64,000 bases of DNA from Aurantimicrobium sp. MWH-Uga1 (GCF_003325955.1 NZ_CP030929.1:62001-126000); one strand, 5' to 3'; shown: positions 1 through 10,045, numbered from the stretch's first letter. Made by a program: numbers and translations. Notes: generated by a model from the sequence alone, not told the origin.

Positions 1-2
1 GA

Positions 3-536
3 GATGGTAAACCGATGGTGTTGCCTGTCGGTATTGGTCGGGATGGCGATCATCTGCTTATTCACGGCTCAACCGGGTCGGGGATCTTCCGGGAAATAGC
101 AGATGGCCGAGATGTGTGCGTTGCAGTGACGCTGTTGGATGGCCTTGTGTATGCCCGCTCGGCTTTTGAGAGCTCAATTCATTACCGCTCTGCCGTCATC
201 ATGGGCACAGCAACAGTTATTGAAGGCGATCAGAAACTTGCTGCTTTGGCCACACTGACTAACCACATGATGCCAGGTCGCTGGGATGAGGTTCGCGAGA
301 CCACCAAGAAAGAACTCGCAGCAACCATGGTGCTGAGCATCCCGCTGGATGTTGCCAGCGTGAAGGTGAGTGCTGGTCCGGTTGATGAGTTCGAGAATGA
401 TGGAGATGACCGCTCCATCTGGGCAGGAGTTTTACCTCTCCGTGTTGTTGCGGGTGAACCGACAGCTTCTGAGATGACTCCAGAGGGAACTCCCATCTCA
501 CCCTCTGTCATTAGACAGACTCAGCGACTGGTCTAG
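3..536 (+). CDS. Pyridoxamine 5'-phosphate oxidase-family (split-barrel flavin) protein, N-terminus missing
   Basis: The reading frame is open to the left edge, continuing upstream of the first ATG (position 15) as D-G-K-P, so the true start lies outside the window. The 173 visible residues resemble the PPOX split-barrel family that binds FMN or F420 and acts on small molecules: an early strand reading GDHLLIHGSTGSG, then a conserved block with R-S-A-F-E-S-S-I-H-Y-R-S, and a WAGVLPLR segment near the C-terminus as in uncharacterised PPOX proteins. No substrate can be assigned. It converges on the efflux-pump gene and a strong hairpin separates them. Confidence 0.7.
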   Translation, partial: DGKPMVLPVGIGRDGDHLLIHGSTGSGIFREIADGRDVCVAVTLLDGLVYARSAFESSIHYRSAVIMGTATVIEGDQKLAALATLTNHMMPGRWDEVRETTKKELAATMVLSIPLDVASVKVSAGPVDEFENDGDDRSIWAGVLPLRVVAGEPTASEMTPEGTPISPSVIRQTQRLV

Positions 537-562
537 TTCACAACCCTTGCGATGTTAACGAG

Positions 563-590
563 GTGGGCCCCGGTGAATACCGGGGCCCAC
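563..590. terminator. Bidirectional hairpin terminator
   Basis: A perfect 12-bp stem (GTGGGCCCCGGT paired with ACCGGGGCCCAC) closes a GAAT tetraloop. It lies between two convergent genes and is likely to end transcription from both sides. The T tract is weak (TATTTGTT after a short gap on the plus strand). Confidence 0.8.
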
Positions 591-601
591 GTCAGTATTT
601 G

Positions 602-2407
602 TTAGGAAGAAGCTTTGGCTTTCTTTTTGGCTTCTGCTTTTTCTTTGTGTGCTTGACGTGCAGCTTCACGCTTTTCAGCCTCTTTGAGGCGGATAGCTCC
701 TGTAGCTGTTCCAGGCTCGACCATCGCGCCCATCATCTCAGCTGAACTCTCAGCAATGAGCATGGCATCTTCTTCAGCAGCTTCTTGCATCGCAGACTTC
801 TGGCGAAGAGGAGTTGCTTTGAGGAACCAGCTGAGGATGAAGGCGATGGTTACAACGACCAGACCAATCCAATAAACCTGAACGGTTGCGTCAGCAAACC
901 CAACGAGGAAGGGCTTTGCTAATGCTTCGTTGGCACCAACTAGGAATGACGTGTCACCGTTAAGGGAGGATCCAATCGCAGTGGGGTCTTTGTAGATTTC
1001 GATAATGGCCGCGTTGGCAGGGTCCTGAGTTACAGCAGGGTCTGCCAGTGCTTTGGCAACACCCGCGGTGATAGAGGGTGTGGTGAAGGCACTCTTGAGT
1101 GCTTCAGGAATGGCGTTGAAGAGTACTGAGAACAAAATGGCAGTTCCTGCAGTACCACCCATGGTGCGGAAGAAGGTCGACGAGCTGGTGGCGACACCAA
1201 TGTCACGGGGACCAACAGAGTTCTGGCTGGCCACGGTGAGGGTTTGCATGAGCTGACCCAGACCAGCACCCATAAAGAACATGCCCAGCATGACAAACCA
1301 GAATGGGCTGTCCCAGCTCAGGCGTGTAAAGAGCAAGAAGCCCAGAATCATGAACGCAGTACCAACTCGAGGGAACCACTTGTAGCTTCCTGTGCGAGCC
1401 ATAACCTGGCCACTCACAATGGACGCAATCATCATGCCCAGGATCATCGGCAGCATGAGCAGACCGCTCTCGGTGGGGGTAGCACCCTTGACCAACTGGA
1501 GGTAGAGAGGGATGGTCATCATGGCGCCGAACATGCCAAACCCAACAAACACACCCAAGATAGTGGCCATAGTGAAGGTTTGAGACTTGAACATCTTCAT
1601 GGGGATCAGTGCGTCATCACCCATGGAGCGCTCAATCATGACGAAGGCGACAGCCGATGCCACACCGATGAGGTAGCAGGACAGGGATGCAGTGGAGAGC
1701 CAGCCCCACTCGCGACCTTGCTCAGCGACGAGAAGCAGGGGAACTGTTGCGGTAATAACCGTGGCAGCACCCCACCAGTCAATTCGAACTCGGCGGTGGG
1801 TCTTGGGCAGATGTAGTGCCTTGAGAACGATGCCGAGGGCCACGATTCCAATGGGCACGTTAATGAGGAAGACCCAACGCCATCCTGCGATGCCCAGAAT
1901 TTCTGGAGTTCCTGAAAGCACACCACCAATGAGTGGGCCAATCACGCTGGAGACACCAAACACGGCAAGGAAGAAGCCTTGGTATTTTGCGCGCTCGCGA
2001 GGAGCAAGCATGTCGCCCATGATGGCCAGCGGCAATGCCATCAAACCACCAGCACCAAGGCCCTGGATGGCGCGATAACCCGCCAGCGAATACATCGTGT
2101 CTGCTGTTCCTGCCAGGAATGAACCGATGACGAAGATGCTGATGGCAATGATGAACAGCGGTCGGCGACCAAAGATGTCGCTGAGCTTGCCATAAAGAGG
2201 AGTCGAGATGGTCGACATGATCATGTAGGCCGTGGTGACCCAGGCTTGGAGAGCCATTCCGTCGAGGTCATCGGCGATAGTGCGCATCGAGGTGCTGACC
2301 ACGGTTTGGTCGAGCGCGGAGAGGAACATACCGGACATCAGTCCGATCATGACGAGCATGATCTCTCGCTTGGACATCACCGCGTCGGCGACAGCTTTTG
2401 CAGACAT
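602..2407 (-). CDS. DHA2-family (EmrB/QacA-type) MFS drug efflux transporter, 14 TM
   Basis: 601 residues with the long hydrophobic pattern of 14-helix DHA2 proton-driven multidrug exporters. Helix 1 carries L-D-Q-T-V-V, the DHA2 signature; the loop 2-3 motif is GKLSDIFGRRP (motif A); PLIGGVL in helix 5 fits antiporter motif C. The last ~60 residues form a charged Ala/Lys/Glu-rich cytoplasmic tail that is not part of the usual fold. AAAGG seven bases upstream supports the ATG. It is divergent from an HxlR regulator and the shared spacer holds a perfect inverted repeat, so drug- or stress-responsive control by that regulator is likely. The exported substrate is unknown. Confidence 0.9.
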   Translation of the reverse strand: MSAKAVADAVMSKREIMLVMIGLMSGMFLSALDQTVVSTSMRTIADDLDGMALQAWVTTAYMIMSTISTPLYGKLSDIFGRRPLFIIAISIFVIGSFLAGTADTMYSLAGYRAIQGLGAGGLMALPLAIMGDMLAPRERAKYQGFFLAVFGVSSVIGPLIGGVLSGTPEILGIAGWRWVFLINVPIGIVALGIVLKALHLPKTHRRVRIDWWGAATVITATVPLLLVAEQGREWGWLSTASLSCYLIGVASAVAFVMIERSMGDDALIPMKMFKSQTFTMATILGVFVGFGMFGAMMTIPLYLQLVKGATPTESGLLMLPMILGMMIASIVSGQVMARTGSYKWFPRVGTAFMILGFLLFTRLSWDSPFWFVMLGMFFMGAGLGQLMQTLTVASQNSVGPRDIGVATSSSTFFRTMGGTAGTAILFSVLFNAIPEALKSAFTTPSITAGVAKALADPAVTQDPANAAIIEIYKDPTAIGSSLNGDTSFLVGANEALAKPFLVGFADATVQVYWIGLVVVTIAFILSWFLKATPLRQKSAMQEAAEEDAMLIAESSAEMMGAMVEPGTATGAIRLKEAEKREAARQAHKEKAEAKKKAKASS

Positions 2408-2441
2408 ATACAGCCTTTGGTTAGAAGGAAAACTTTTTAGT

Positions 2442-2458
2442 AGTTACTAAAAGTAACT
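2442..2458. promoter_or_regulatory. Inverted-repeat operator candidate for the HxlR regulator
   Basis: AGTTACT-AAA-AGTAACT is a perfect 17-bp palindromic site in the 113-bp spacer between the divergent efflux pump and hxlR-type genes. HxlR-family dimers are known to bind short palindromes in such spacers. A plausible -10 for the regulator (TATCCT, about 2473) lies just downstream, so binding could repress one or both promoters. Confidence 0.55.
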
Positions 2459-2520
2459 GAGGTAACACATAGTATCCTAGAACCGCAAAAGCAACCACAA
2501 TCTTCGCTGGGGGTGAACAC

Positions 2521-2910
2521 ATGAGTACTGATCTGAACAGCATTAAGGAACGTATCCAGGCAACAGATAGGGATGTCTTCTTCTCGGTGCTCTCCCACAT
2601 TGGTGATAAGTGGAGTCTGGTTCTCCTCGGTGTGCTCAGTAGAGAACCCATGCGCTACACCCAACTGGTTGAACGCATCCCAAAGATTTCTCGCCGCATG
2701 CTCACGGTTACGCTGCGGCAGCTGGAACGCGACGGATTGATTGAACGCGTCGTTCACGCAGAAACCCCACCGTGGTTTGAATATGCACTAACCGAATTGG
2801 GTCAAACGCTCATTGTTCCTGTTCGCGCTCTCGCTGACTGGACGTTGGACAACATTGATCTCATTATTGAAAAGCGTGCCGCCTACGACCGGGAAAACCC
2901 CTCCACATGA
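2521..2910 (+). CDS. HxlR-family winged-helix transcriptional regulator
   Basis: 129 residues, full length for the family. The core shows GDKWSLVLLGVL, a recognition region MRYTQLVERIPKISRRMLTVTLRQLERDGLIER and the wing with YALTELG, all typical of HxlR (DUF24) winged helix-turn-helix proteins, which often sense oxidants or aldehydes. No conserved N-terminal cysteine of the redox-sensing subgroup is present (no Cys anywhere), so the signal is unknown. GGGGGTG precedes the ATG. It faces the DHA2 pump across the 2442-2458 repeat and overlaps the next gene by 4 nt (ATGA), so the lipoprotein is co-transcribed. Confidence 0.9.
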   Translation: MSTDLNSIKERIQATDRDVFFSVLSHIGDKWSLVLLGVLSREPMRYTQLVERIPKISRRMLTVTLRQLERDGLIERVVHAETPPWFEYALTELGQTLIVPVRALADWTLDNIDLIIEKRAAYDRENPST

Positions 2911-3662
2911 TTCGCACGACTGCCATGAGCTTTGTGTTGATCGCTTCTGTCTTTCTGGGAGGTTGCGCCACAGGAAGTGCTCACACTGCCACGTCAACCC
3001 CCACTGTCACCCAGAGTGCGACGCCAACACCCACAGCGACGCCAACACCGAAGCCTGCGCGCACGCCCTTCTTCGACATCGATGACCCCAACTCCATCAC
3101 CGTGGTGGTGAATAAACACCGCCCACTCAATCCCAGCAACTTTGAATCACCGGACATGTCGGTGCCCACAGCACTCTCGAATCCCTACAGTCGCCCCTTG
3201 CGAACCGAAGCAGCTCAAGCACTCGATCGCATGGCCACCGATGCCGCAGCAGCTGGAATCCTGCTCAGCGTTGCCAGTGCCTATCGCAGCTACGACACCC
3301 AGGTTGCAACCTATAACGGCTTTGTCGCCCGGGATGGCCAAGCTAGAGCAGACACATACTCTGCAAGACCTGGTCACTCCGAACACCAAACCGGGTTGGC
3401 TGTTGACCTCAACGATGGCGGCCCTTGCCAGGTCGATGTCTGCTTCGCAGACACTGCCGCAGGGCAGTGGCTAGCCGCGAACTCCTGGCAGTACGGCTTC
3501 ATCGTTCGCTACCCCAATGGCTACGACTCCATCACGGGGTACCAGTATGAGCCGTGGCACTTCCGTTATGTCGGAACACGCGTCTCAACTGCGATGCACA
3601 ATCTAAACATCCCCACCCTGGAGCAGTTCTTTAACCTCGAACCTGCTCCGAGTTATTACTAA
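2907..3662 (+). CDS. VanY-type D-alanyl-D-alanine carboxypeptidase, lipoprotein (peptidase M15B)
   Basis: 251 residues. A signal peptide ends in the lipobox F-L-G-G-C20, followed by a Thr/Pro-rich linker (residues 28-54) that would hold the catalytic domain off the membrane. The zinc peptidase motifs are SAYRSYDTQ (124-132), [13 protein letters not shown] with H160 and D167, and EPWHFRYVG with catalytic E215 and zinc ligand H218. The family removes the terminal D-Ala of peptidoglycan stem peptides outside the cell. It is translationally coupled to the HxlR regulator, which may tie envelope trimming to the efflux response. Its stop codon overlaps that of the convergent pgm. Confidence 0.9.
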   Translation: MIRTTAMSFVLIASVFLGGCATGSAHTATSTPTVTQSATPTPTATPTPKPARTPFFDIDDPNSITVVVNKHRPLNPSNFESPDMSVPTALSNPYSRPLRTEAAQALDRMATDAAAAGILLSVASAYRSYDTQVATYNGFVARDGQARADTYSARPGHSEHQTGLAVDLNDGGPCQVDVCFADTAAGQWLAANSWQYGFIVRYPNGYDSITGYQYEPWHFRYVGTRVSTAMHNLNIPTLEQFFNLEPAPSYY

Positions 3663-5281
3663 GAGTTCAGCGCAGCGTCCACAATCTTCTTTGCCTCTGC
3701 TTGAACAAGCTTGAGGTGCTCAGGACCCTTGAATGATTCCGCATAGATTTTGTAGACGTCTTCAGTACCTGAAGGGCGAGCAGCAAACCACGCCAATTCG
3801 GTTTCCACCTTCACACCGCCAATGGCTTCGCCGTTGCCGGGAGCGTGAGAGAGCTTGGCAATGATGGGATCGCCCGCAAGCTCTGTTGCGGTGATGTCAT
3901 CACCGCTGAGCTTGCCCAGGCGAGCCTTCGCTTCGCGGTCTGCCGGTGCATCCACGCGGGCATAGGCAGGATTACCGAACTTCTGTGTGAGATTGGAATA
4001 CAACTGTGAGGGGGTCTTGCCGGTGACGGCAATAATTTCTGCGGCCAGCAAAGCCAAAATGATGCCGTCCTTATCAGTGGTCCACACAGTTCCATCCTTA
4101 CGGAGGAACGAGGCGCCGGCGCTTTCTTCACCGCCAAAGCCCACCGAGCCATCGACCAGACCGGGCACAAACCATTTGAAACCAACCGGAACTTCCCACA
4201 GCACTCGGCCTAAACCGTCGGCAACAAAGTTGATCATGGAGCTCGAGACCAAGGTCTTACCGATGCGGGCATCAGGACGCCATCCGGGACGGTGTGCAAA
4301 CAGGTATTCAACGGCCACGGCGAGGTAGTGATTAGGGTTCATCAGTCCCGCATCGGGGGTGACAATGCCGTGACGGTCAGCATCTGCGTCGTTACCGGTG
4401 AGCAAATCAAAGTCGTGACGCTTGGAAATGAGGGACGCCATCGCATTCGGGCTAGAAGGATCCATGCGAATCTTCTCGTCCCAGTCCAAGGTCATAAATG
4501 ACCAGGCGGGGTCAACCTCGGGGTTCACCACAGTGAGGTTGAGGCCATAGCGTTCCTTAATGGCGCTCCAATACGCCACAGAAGCTCCACCGAGAGGATC
4601 AGCACCGATGTGAACGCCCGATTCAGCAATAGCTTTCATGTCAATGACGTTCTCCAGATCAGCAACGTAGTGCTCGAGGAAGTCATACTCCTGAATTAAC
4701 CCCTCAGGGTTGGTGCGCTTGACATCAACCAAGCCACCTTCGATCAGTTCGTTCGCCCGAGATGCAATCCAGTTTGTGGCAGAAGAGTCCGCAGGACCGC
4801 CGTGCGGAGGGTTGTATTTGAAGCCACCATCCTGAGGTGGGTTATGGCTGGGGGTCACCACAATGCCGTCAGCTTCATCCCCATGCCCGGCTTTGTTGTA
4901 TTCCAAAATGGCGTGAGAGACAGCAGGCGTGGGTGTGAAACCGTCGCGTGAATCTGTGAACGTGCGAACACCATTTGCGGCAAGTACTTCCAGAGCCGTC
5001 TCGTGGGCCGGGCGGGACAAACCATGCGTATCCATGCCGATAAAGAGGGGACCGGTGATGCCTTGCAGAGCACGGTATTCCACAATTGCTTGGGTTGTTG
5101 CCAGGATGTGCTGCTCATTAAACGCAGCGTTGAGTGAAGAACCGCGGTGGCCACTGGTGCCAAAAACGACGCGCTGTTCAGGCACTGTCATATCTGGTGT
5201 CAGGTCGTAATAGGCCCTCACCAACTCATGAATATCAATGAGATCGGAGGGAAGGGCAGGGGTTCCGGCGCGAGTAGTCAC
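3659..5281 (-). CDS. pgm: Phosphoglucomutase (alpha-D-glucose phosphate-specific)
   Basis: Interconverts glucose 1-phosphate and glucose 6-phosphate, linking glycolysis to glycogen and cell-wall sugar nucleotides. It follows E. coli Pgm over its whole length: FGTSGHRGS near the N-terminus, [17 protein letters not shown] with the phosphoserine, the metal-site aspartates (here [11 protein letters not shown] where E. coli has NDPDYDRHGIV), PVGFKWFV and [10 protein letters not shown], and ARPSGTED in the C-terminal phosphate-binding domain. The start is uncertain. The frame is open to 5341; GTG at 5281 best fits the family N-terminus (RAGTPA), with alternatives at 5308, 5317 and 5341. The longer forms would run into the pheA promoter and start. 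Confidence 0.93.
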   Translation of the reverse strand: MTTRAGTPALPSDLIDIHELVRAYYDLTPDMTVPEQRVVFGTSGHRGSSLNAAFNEQHILATTQAIVEYRALQGITGPLFIGMDTHGLSRPAHETALEVLAANGVRTFTDSRDGFTPTPAVSHAILEYNKAGHGDEADGIVVTPSHNPPQDGGFKYNPPHGGPADSSATNWIASRANELIEGGLVDVKRTNPEGLIQEYDFLEHYVADLENVIDMKAIAESGVHIGADPLGGASVAYWSAIKERYGLNLTVVNPEVDPAWSFMTLDWDEKIRMDPSSPNAMASLISKRHDFDLLTGNDADADRHGIVTPDAGLMNPNHYLAVAVEYLFAHRPGWRPDARIGKTLVSSSMINFVADGLGRVLWEVPVGFKWFVPGLVDGSVGFGGEESAGASFLRKDGTVWTTDKDGIILALLAAEIIAVTGKTPSQLYSNLTQKFGNPAYARVDAPADREAKARLGKLSGDDITATELAGDPIIAKLSHAPGNGEAIGGVKVETELAWFAARPSGTEDVYKIYAESFKGPEHLKLVQAEAKKIVDAALNS

Positions 5282-5315
5282 AAGCCAAGTTTGCCAGTGC
5301 CGGTACATTTGGAAC

Positions 5316-6260
5316 ATGAGTTCTTCAGAAAAAGTTTCCACGGCGCCGGCATACAGCTATCTCGGGCCTGCCGGAACCTTTACTGAAGCTGCCCTCTCGC
5401 AGGTTCCTGAAGCTGCCGGAAAGACCTGGCACTCAGTCAATAATGTTGGCGAGGCTCTTGCAGACGTGGTCTCCGGTCGTTCTGTTGCAGCCATGATCGC
5501 CATTGAAAACTCGGTCGAAGGTGGCGTAACCGCAACCCAAGATGCTCTGGCCAACATCCCTAACTTGCGCATCATTGGCGAATACCTTGTCCCCGTTGAG
5601 TTCGATCTCGTCGCGCGAAAGGGAACTTCCCTCGCAGAAATTAACGTCATTAACGCCCACCCGGTTGCTTATGCTCAATGCCGTGGCTGGTTAGAAAAGA
5701 CCCTGCCTCACCATGGCCACATTCCCTCCTCAAGCAATGTCGCGGCAGCGGCCAGTCTCCTCGAGACTGACACCGCTGATGCCGCCATTGCTCCTGCGGG
5801 CATCGCCAAACACTATGACGTGGATGTTCTGGCTTCAGGGATTGCAGACAACCCCAACGCGGTAACCAGATTCGTCCTCGTAAGTAAGACCACTGAACTT
5901 CCTGCACCCACAGGTTCAGATAAAACCAGTTTGATTGTGGAACTGCCCGATGACCGCGCCGGTGGACTGTTGGAGATGTTGGAACAGTTCGCAACTCGTG
6001 GTGTGAACCTCTCACTGATTCAGTCACGCCCCATCGGAGATGAATTTGGTCGATACCGATTCGTCATCGACGCGGAAGGTCACGCCCGTGACGAACGCGT
6101 TGCTGATGCGCTTCTTGGTTTGCGCCGCTTCAGCCCCAAGGTCATCTTCCTGGGTTCCTACCCTCGTGCAGACAAAGTCACCACCCAGCATTCCCAGCGT
6201 TACGCCGACGGCATCTTCCAAGATGCACGTGCGTGGCTTGCGGAAATACTCGGCGACTAG
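5316..6260 (+). CDS. pheA: Prephenate dehydratase
   Basis: Converts prephenate to phenylpyruvate in phenylalanine synthesis. The 314-residue monofunctional form has a PDT domain ([13 protein letters not shown], residues 14-26; ENSVEGGV; catalytic TRF at 184-186) and a C-terminal ACT domain for Phe feedback. The ACT motif usually read as ESRP is QSRP here (236-239). I chose the ATG at 5316 rather than the longer frame from 5238 because a TACATT box ends six bases before it, giving a leaderless start, and because the LGPAGTFTE block then falls at the usual distance. It is divergent from pgm and 19 nt upstream of serS. Confidence 0.92.
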   Translation: MSSSEKVSTAPAYSYLGPAGTFTEAALSQVPEAAGKTWHSVNNVGEALADVVSGRSVAAMIAIENSVEGGVTATQDALANIPNLRIIGEYLVPVEFDLVARKGTSLAEINVINAHPVAYAQCRGWLEKTLPHHGHIPSSSNVAAAASLLETDTADAAIAPAGIAKHYDVDVLASGIADNPNAVTRFVLVSKTTELPAPTGSDKTSLIVELPDDRAGGLLEMLEQFATRGVNLSLIQSRPIGDEFGRYRFVIDAEGHARDERVADALLGLRRFSPKVIFLGSYPRADKVTTQHSQRYADGIFQDARAWLAEILGD

Positions 6261-6279
6261 CCTGAACTAAACTGGGCAT

Positions 6280-7551
6280 GTGATTGACCCAGTATTGCTT
6301 CGCGAAAACCCTGACGTTATCCGTGCCTCACAGGTGGCCAGAGGGTCAGACCCTGGATTAGTCGACGCTGCCATCGAAGCTGATGCTGCCCGCCGTTCCG
6401 CACTTGCCTACTTTGAAGAGCTCCGCGCTGAACAAAATGTGTTCAGCAAGAAAGTCGGTCAAGCTCAAGGTGACGAGAAGAAAGCACTCCTCGCTGAAGT
6501 TGCCGAGCTAGCTGCCAAGGTGAAGGAAGCTAACGCAGCTGCCACAGCAGCAGATGAGGCATACACCGAAGCTGCACGAAAGATTCACAACCCCATCATC
6601 GAGGGCATCCCATCCGGTGGCGAAGAAAACTTTGTCACTCTCCGTGAAGTGGGCACCATTCCCTCCTTCGACTTTGAGGCCAAAGACCACCTCGAACTCG
6701 GTGAACTTCTTGGCGCTATCGACATGCCCCGCGGCACCAAAGTTTCTGGTTCACGCTTTTACTTCCTCAAAGGAATTGGTGCTCGTCTCGAGCTTGCTCT
6801 GATGAACCTGGCTCTTGATCGGGCACTCGAAGCAGGATTCATTCCGCTCATCACCCCCACACTCGTGCGACCTGACATCATGCAGGGCACGGGTTTCCTA
6901 GGTGAGCACTCCGACGAAATCTATTACCTTCCTGCAGACGACCTGTATCTCACGGGAACAAGTGAGGTTGCGCTCGCCGGATATCACGCCGACGAAATCA
7001 TCGACCTCAGCAACGGCCCACTGCGGTATGCCGGATGGTCAACGTGTTATCGCCGTGAAGCAGGATCTGGCGGAAAAGATACCCGCGGAATTATTCGAGT
7101 TCACCAGTTCAACAAACTCGAAATGTTTGTCTACACCACACCCGAGGAAGCTGAAGCAGAACACGACCGCCTGGTTGCCTGGCAAGAGGACATGCTTCAG
7201 TCTCTGGGATTGGCCTACCGTGTCATTGATGTTGCCGCTGGAGATTTGGGGTCTAGTGCTGCACGCAAGTTCGATATCGAAGCATGGGTTCCCACTCAGG
7301 GTGCATTCCGTGAACTAACCAGCACCTCGAACTGCACTACTTACCAGTCACGACGTCTTGACACCCGTTACCGCACTGAAACTGGAAAAACAGCACCGGT
7401 TGCCACACTCAATGGAACCCTCGCCACAACCCGTTGGTTGGTTGCCATTCTGGAAACCCATCAGCAGGCAGATGGTTCCGTCATAGTTCCTGAAGCTTTG
7501 CGCCCCTACCTGGGCGGTATTTCCGTTCTGACTCCATTGGATGCCCAGTGA
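6280..7551 (+). CDS. serS: Seryl-tRNA synthetase
   Basis: Charges tRNA-Ser with serine; two tRNA-Ser genes lie 1-2.5 kb downstream. 423 residues with the N-terminal coiled-coil arm (roughly residues 30-105, rich in Ala/Glu/Lys), the TSEVAL serine-binding motif, class II motif 2 ([18 protein letters not shown], here [15 protein letters not shown]) and motif 3 ([15 protein letters not shown]). The GTG start is preceded at six bases by TAAACT, so a leaderless mRNA is likely; the ATG two bases earlier is out of frame. No T-box leader would fit in the 19-nt gap. The HAD gene overlaps its stop (GTGA). Confidence 0.96.
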   Translation: MIDPVLLRENPDVIRASQVARGSDPGLVDAAIEADAARRSALAYFEELRAEQNVFSKKVGQAQGDEKKALLAEVAELAAKVKEANAAATAADEAYTEAARKIHNPIIEGIPSGGEENFVTLREVGTIPSFDFEAKDHLELGELLGAIDMPRGTKVSGSRFYFLKGIGARLELALMNLALDRALEAGFIPLITPTLVRPDIMQGTGFLGEHSDEIYYLPADDLYLTGTSEVALAGYHADEIIDLSNGPLRYAGWSTCYRREAGSGGKDTRGIIRVHQFNKLEMFVYTTPEEAEAEHDRLVAWQEDMLQSLGLAYRVIDVAAGDLGSSAARKFDIEAWVPTQGAFRELTSTSNCTTYQSRRLDTRYRTETGKTAPVATLNGTLATTRWLVAILETHQQADGSVIVPEALRPYLGGISVLTPLDAQ

Positions 7552-8366
7552 CCCAGGTTGCCCCAGAAGATCGGTGGCTTGTTGCCCTTGATGTTGATGG
7601 GACTCTGCTCACCCACCGCGGTGATGTAGCCCCAGAGGTTGTCGAGGCAGTCCGTGCCGCAGCAGCTCGTGGTCACGAGGTCATGCTGGCAACAGGCAGG
7701 GCCTTGGTTGAAACTATTCCGGTCCTGCGCCAGCTCGATATATGGCCTGAATATGTTGTGTGTTCTAACGGAGCAATGTTGCTCAAACGTGAACCTCTTG
7801 CCGATGACGGTTATGTCAAACATCATGTGGAAACATTTCGCCCCGAGGGAGTGCTTAACCTTGTCAAGGGTCATCTTCCTGACGGCATGTATGCCGTGGA
7901 AGATGAATTCGGTGACTACTACTTCACCGAACCTATTCCTGGCGTTGATCACAACTTGCTTGCCCACCAGGTCAAATTCGAAGAACTTCTTAACCTGCGA
8001 GCAACGCGCGTGGTCGTGGTCTCACCCGATCATGAAACAGAAGACTTCCTCCAGGTAGTTGAACGTATCGGCCTCAAGCAGGTGAGCTATTCCATCGGCT
8101 GGGCCGCCTGGCTCGATATAGCCCCGGAGGGTGTCAGCAAAGCCTCTGCATTAGAAAAGGTCCGTGAAGCATTAGGTTTTCCTCGGTCCAGATTGTTTGC
8201 TGCAGGAGATGGCAATAACGATATCCAGATGCTGGAGTGGGCTGCTGAGATGGGGCGCGGCGTTGCCATGGGTAATGCTGAACCAGAAATCAAGGCTGTT
8301 GCCAACGAAGTGTGTGGCCAGGTTCACGAGCTGGGATTGCTCGAAGCACTGGGTAAATTGCCCTAA
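7548..8366 (+). CDS. Cof-type HAD-IIB family hydrolase
   Basis: 272 residues. HAD motif I is [10 protein letters not shown] (nucleophile Asp, residues 13-22), motif II sits in MLATGR, the IIB cap domain follows, and motif IV is [11 protein letters not shown] near the C-terminus. Members dephosphorylate sugar phosphates, flavin or pyridoxal intermediates; the substrate cannot be read from sequence. The GTG start overlaps the serS TGA by 4 nt, so it is translated from the serS mRNA. SerS-HAD adjacency looks like a housekeeping pair. Confidence 0.88.
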   Translation: MTQVAPEDRWLVALDVDGTLLTHRGDVAPEVVEAVRAAAARGHEVMLATGRALVETIPVLRQLDIWPEYVVCSNGAMLLKREPLADDGYVKHHVETFRPEGVLNLVKGHLPDGMYAVEDEFGDYYFTEPIPGVDHNLLAHQVKFEELLNLRATRVVVVSPDHETEDFLQVVERIGLKQVSYSIGWAAWLDIAPEGVSKASALEKVREALGFPRSRLFAAGDGNNDIQMLEWAAEMGRGVAMGNAEPEIKAVANEVCGQVHELGLLEALGKLP

Positions 8367-8371
8367 AACCC

Positions 8372-8404
8372 GCTTTCAGGTCTTTCGCAGGATGCTCTGA
8401 AAGC
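8372..8404 (+). terminator. Weak hairpin after the serS-HAD operon
   Basis: GCTTTCAG pairs with CTGAAAGC across a 17-nt loop, directly after the HAD stop codon. It is not followed by a clear T run, so this is only a candidate terminator or processing site ahead of the tRNA-Ser gene. Confidence 0.35.
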
Positions 8405-8460
8405 CTAAAGCTTGTCATTCGGGTAGACTCATGCAGTCGAATTCTTCGTGAACTCGACAA

Positions 8461-8548
8461 GGAGGGCTGTCCGAGCGGCCGATGGAGCTGGTCTTGAAAA
8501 CCAGTGTGCAGCAATGCATCGTGGGTTCGAATCCCACGCCCTCCGCCA
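8461..8548 (+). tRNA. tRNA-Ser (anticodon UGA)
   Basis: Acceptor stem GGAGGGC pairs with GCCCTCC, then discriminator G and an encoded CCA. The anticodon stem CTGGT/ACCAG holds the loop CTTGAAA, giving anticodon TGA. A long variable arm as expected for tRNA-Ser separates it from the T arm GTGGG-TTCGAAT-CCCAC. A -10-like TAGACT sits at 8424-8429, about 31 nt upstream. Confidence 0.97.
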
Positions 8549-8573
8549 TATTCCGTCACTGATCGGGGAAAGC

Positions 8574-9881
8574 ATGAGTGAGCAGAAAGCAACACGTGCG
8601 CGCCGCATACGCAGCGCGCGTGCCGCTATACGCCACGGCAATGTGGCACCCCGCAAGGGTGGCCGCACGCTTCTGAGTTGGATTGGCGCAGGCCTGGCCG
8701 TCGTCATGGTTGCTACCGCCTCCATTGCCGGTATCGCTTTTTGGGACATCGCTCGCGGCGCCAAAGAAGGTGTAGCACTGGCGAACGATCAGCGCATTCC
8801 TGACATCGGCGCTATCGAGGGTGGCGTGAACTTCCTTCTCGTCGGTAGTGACTCTCGCGAAGGCACCGACCCTGGTGTTTTCGATGCTGACCCCGGTAGC
8901 GTTCTCAACGACGTCAACATCCTGCTTCACATCTCAGCGGACCACACCAATGCAACCGTGGTTTCCATTCCCCGTGACATGGTTGTGCACTATGCGGACT
9001 GTCCCGACGGTGGTGGCGGCTGGTCTGGCCCCATTAACGGAACGTTGAACGAGGGTGGTCTGCCCTGTGTTGTTCTCACCGTTGAAGAGCTCACCGGCTT
9101 GAGTATCCCCTTCGCTGCCATGATTCAATTCAATGGCGTGATTGAGATGGCAAACGCCATCGGTGGTGTTGAGGTCTGCGTGGCCGAACCCATCGAGGAC
9201 GAATACACCCAAACATTCCTCGATGCTGGAATGCACACCCTCTCAGGTCTCCAGGCACTGCAGTTCCTGCGCACTCGTCACGGTGTGGGTGACGGTAGTG
9301 ACCTCGGCCGTATTTCCAACCAGCAAGTGTTCCTGTCTTCTTTGGTGCGCAAGCTCAAGAGTGCACAAACACTGACCAACCCTGTAGCGCTCTTCGGTCT
9401 GGCCAAGGCTGCTATCTCGAACATGACGCTCTCTAACAGCCTCAACAACATCGACACAATGATGTCTATCGCGATGGCGCTCAAAGATATTCCGCTCGAG
9501 AATGTTGTCTTCGTTCAGTACCCCAGCTCCACCGGTGGAACAGGAATTTATGCGGGCAAGGTTCAGCCCAATCAAGCCGAAGCTGAAGCTCTCTTTGCTG
9601 CGCTGTTGGCAGATCAGCCCATCGCATTGAGTGGAACCACCGGTAACGGTTCAGTGGTTGACCCTGATGCAGCAGCCAAGGCTGCTGCCCAGGCAGAAGC
9701 AGAAGCAAAAGCCGCCAAGAAGGCAACTGCTACACCGACCCCCACGGCAACACCGGGTGCAACAACTGCGCCCACACAAACCTCAGCTCCTGTTGAAGTT
9801 GCTGTTCTCCCAGAGAACGTGAACGGTCAGACAGCAAACGACTACACCTGCTCTGCTGGCCGCACTCTCGACCAACAGTAA
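8574..9881 (+). CDS. LytR-CpsA-Psr (LCP) family cell-wall glycopolymer ligase
   Basis: 435 residues: a basic cytoplasmic N-terminus (1-32), one membrane helix (about 33-60) and an extracellular LCP domain. Visible LCP landmarks are NFLLVGSDSREG, the LNDVNILLHIS strand, VSIPRDM, and FLRTRHGVGDGSDLGRISNQQ with the conserved arginines that bind the polyprenyl pyrophosphate. LCP enzymes attach teichoic-acid-like or arabinogalactan-like polymers to peptidoglycan. The tail is Ala/Glu/Lys-rich, then Thr/Pro-rich, ending in a short Cys-containing segment (YTCSAG). GGGGAAAG supports the ATG at 8574; the frame upstream of it runs through the tRNA gene and is not coding. Confidence 0.9.
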   Translation: MSEQKATRARRIRSARAAIRHGNVAPRKGGRTLLSWIGAGLAVVMVATASIAGIAFWDIARGAKEGVALANDQRIPDIGAIEGGVNFLLVGSDSREGTDPGVFDADPGSVLNDVNILLHISADHTNATVVSIPRDMVVHYADCPDGGGGWSGPINGTLNEGGLPCVVLTVEELTGLSIPFAAMIQFNGVIEMANAIGGVEVCVAEPIEDEYTQTFLDAGMHTLSGLQALQFLRTRHGVGDGSDLGRISNQQVFLSSLVRKLKSAQTLTNPVALFGLAKAAISNMTLSNSLNNIDTMMSIAMALKDIPLENVVFVQYPSSTGGTGIYAGKVQPNQAEAEALFAALLADQPIALSGTTGNGSVVDPDAAAKAAAQAEAEAKAAKKATATPTPTATPGATTAPTQTSAPVEVAVLPENVNGQTANDYTCSAGRTLDQQ

Positions 9882-9950
9882 GCCCCGATTATTCCCGTCA
9901 CAGCTGTCCGGGTATGATTGCTCTGGTGCTTCTGCATGCCAGGAGTCCAA

Positions 9951-10042
9951 GGAGACGTCGCATAGTTCGGCCTAGTGCACCACCCTGCTAAGGTGGAGTC
10001 CTCGTAAGGGGACCGCGGGTTCAAATCCCGCCGTCTCCGCCA
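9951..10042 (+). tRNA. tRNA-Ser (anticodon GCU)
   Basis: Acceptor GGAGACG pairs with CGTCTCC, with discriminator G and encoded CCA. The anticodon stem CCACC/GGTGG encloses CTGCTAA, so the anticodon is GCT. The long variable arm is serine-like. A TATGAT -10 box at 9913-9918 lies 32 nt upstream, at a distance close to that seen for the other tRNA-Ser gene. Confidence 0.97.
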
Positions 10043-10045
10043 GAA

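Noticed and set aside
1244..1816. Antisense open frame within the DHA2 pump gene (190 codons)
   Set aside because: His/Gln/Asn-rich translation with no family resemblance, fully shadowed by a well-conserved transporter.
5650..6027. Antisense frame within pheA (125 codons)
   Set aside because: No start site or similarity; typical shadow of a conserved gene.
6261..6279. T-box leader for serS
   Set aside because: Only 19 nt separate pheA and serS, and a -10 box occupies them.
8448..8573. Upstream in-frame extension of the LCP gene
   Set aside because: It runs straight through tRNA-Ser(UGA); a good ribosome site precedes the ATG at 8574.
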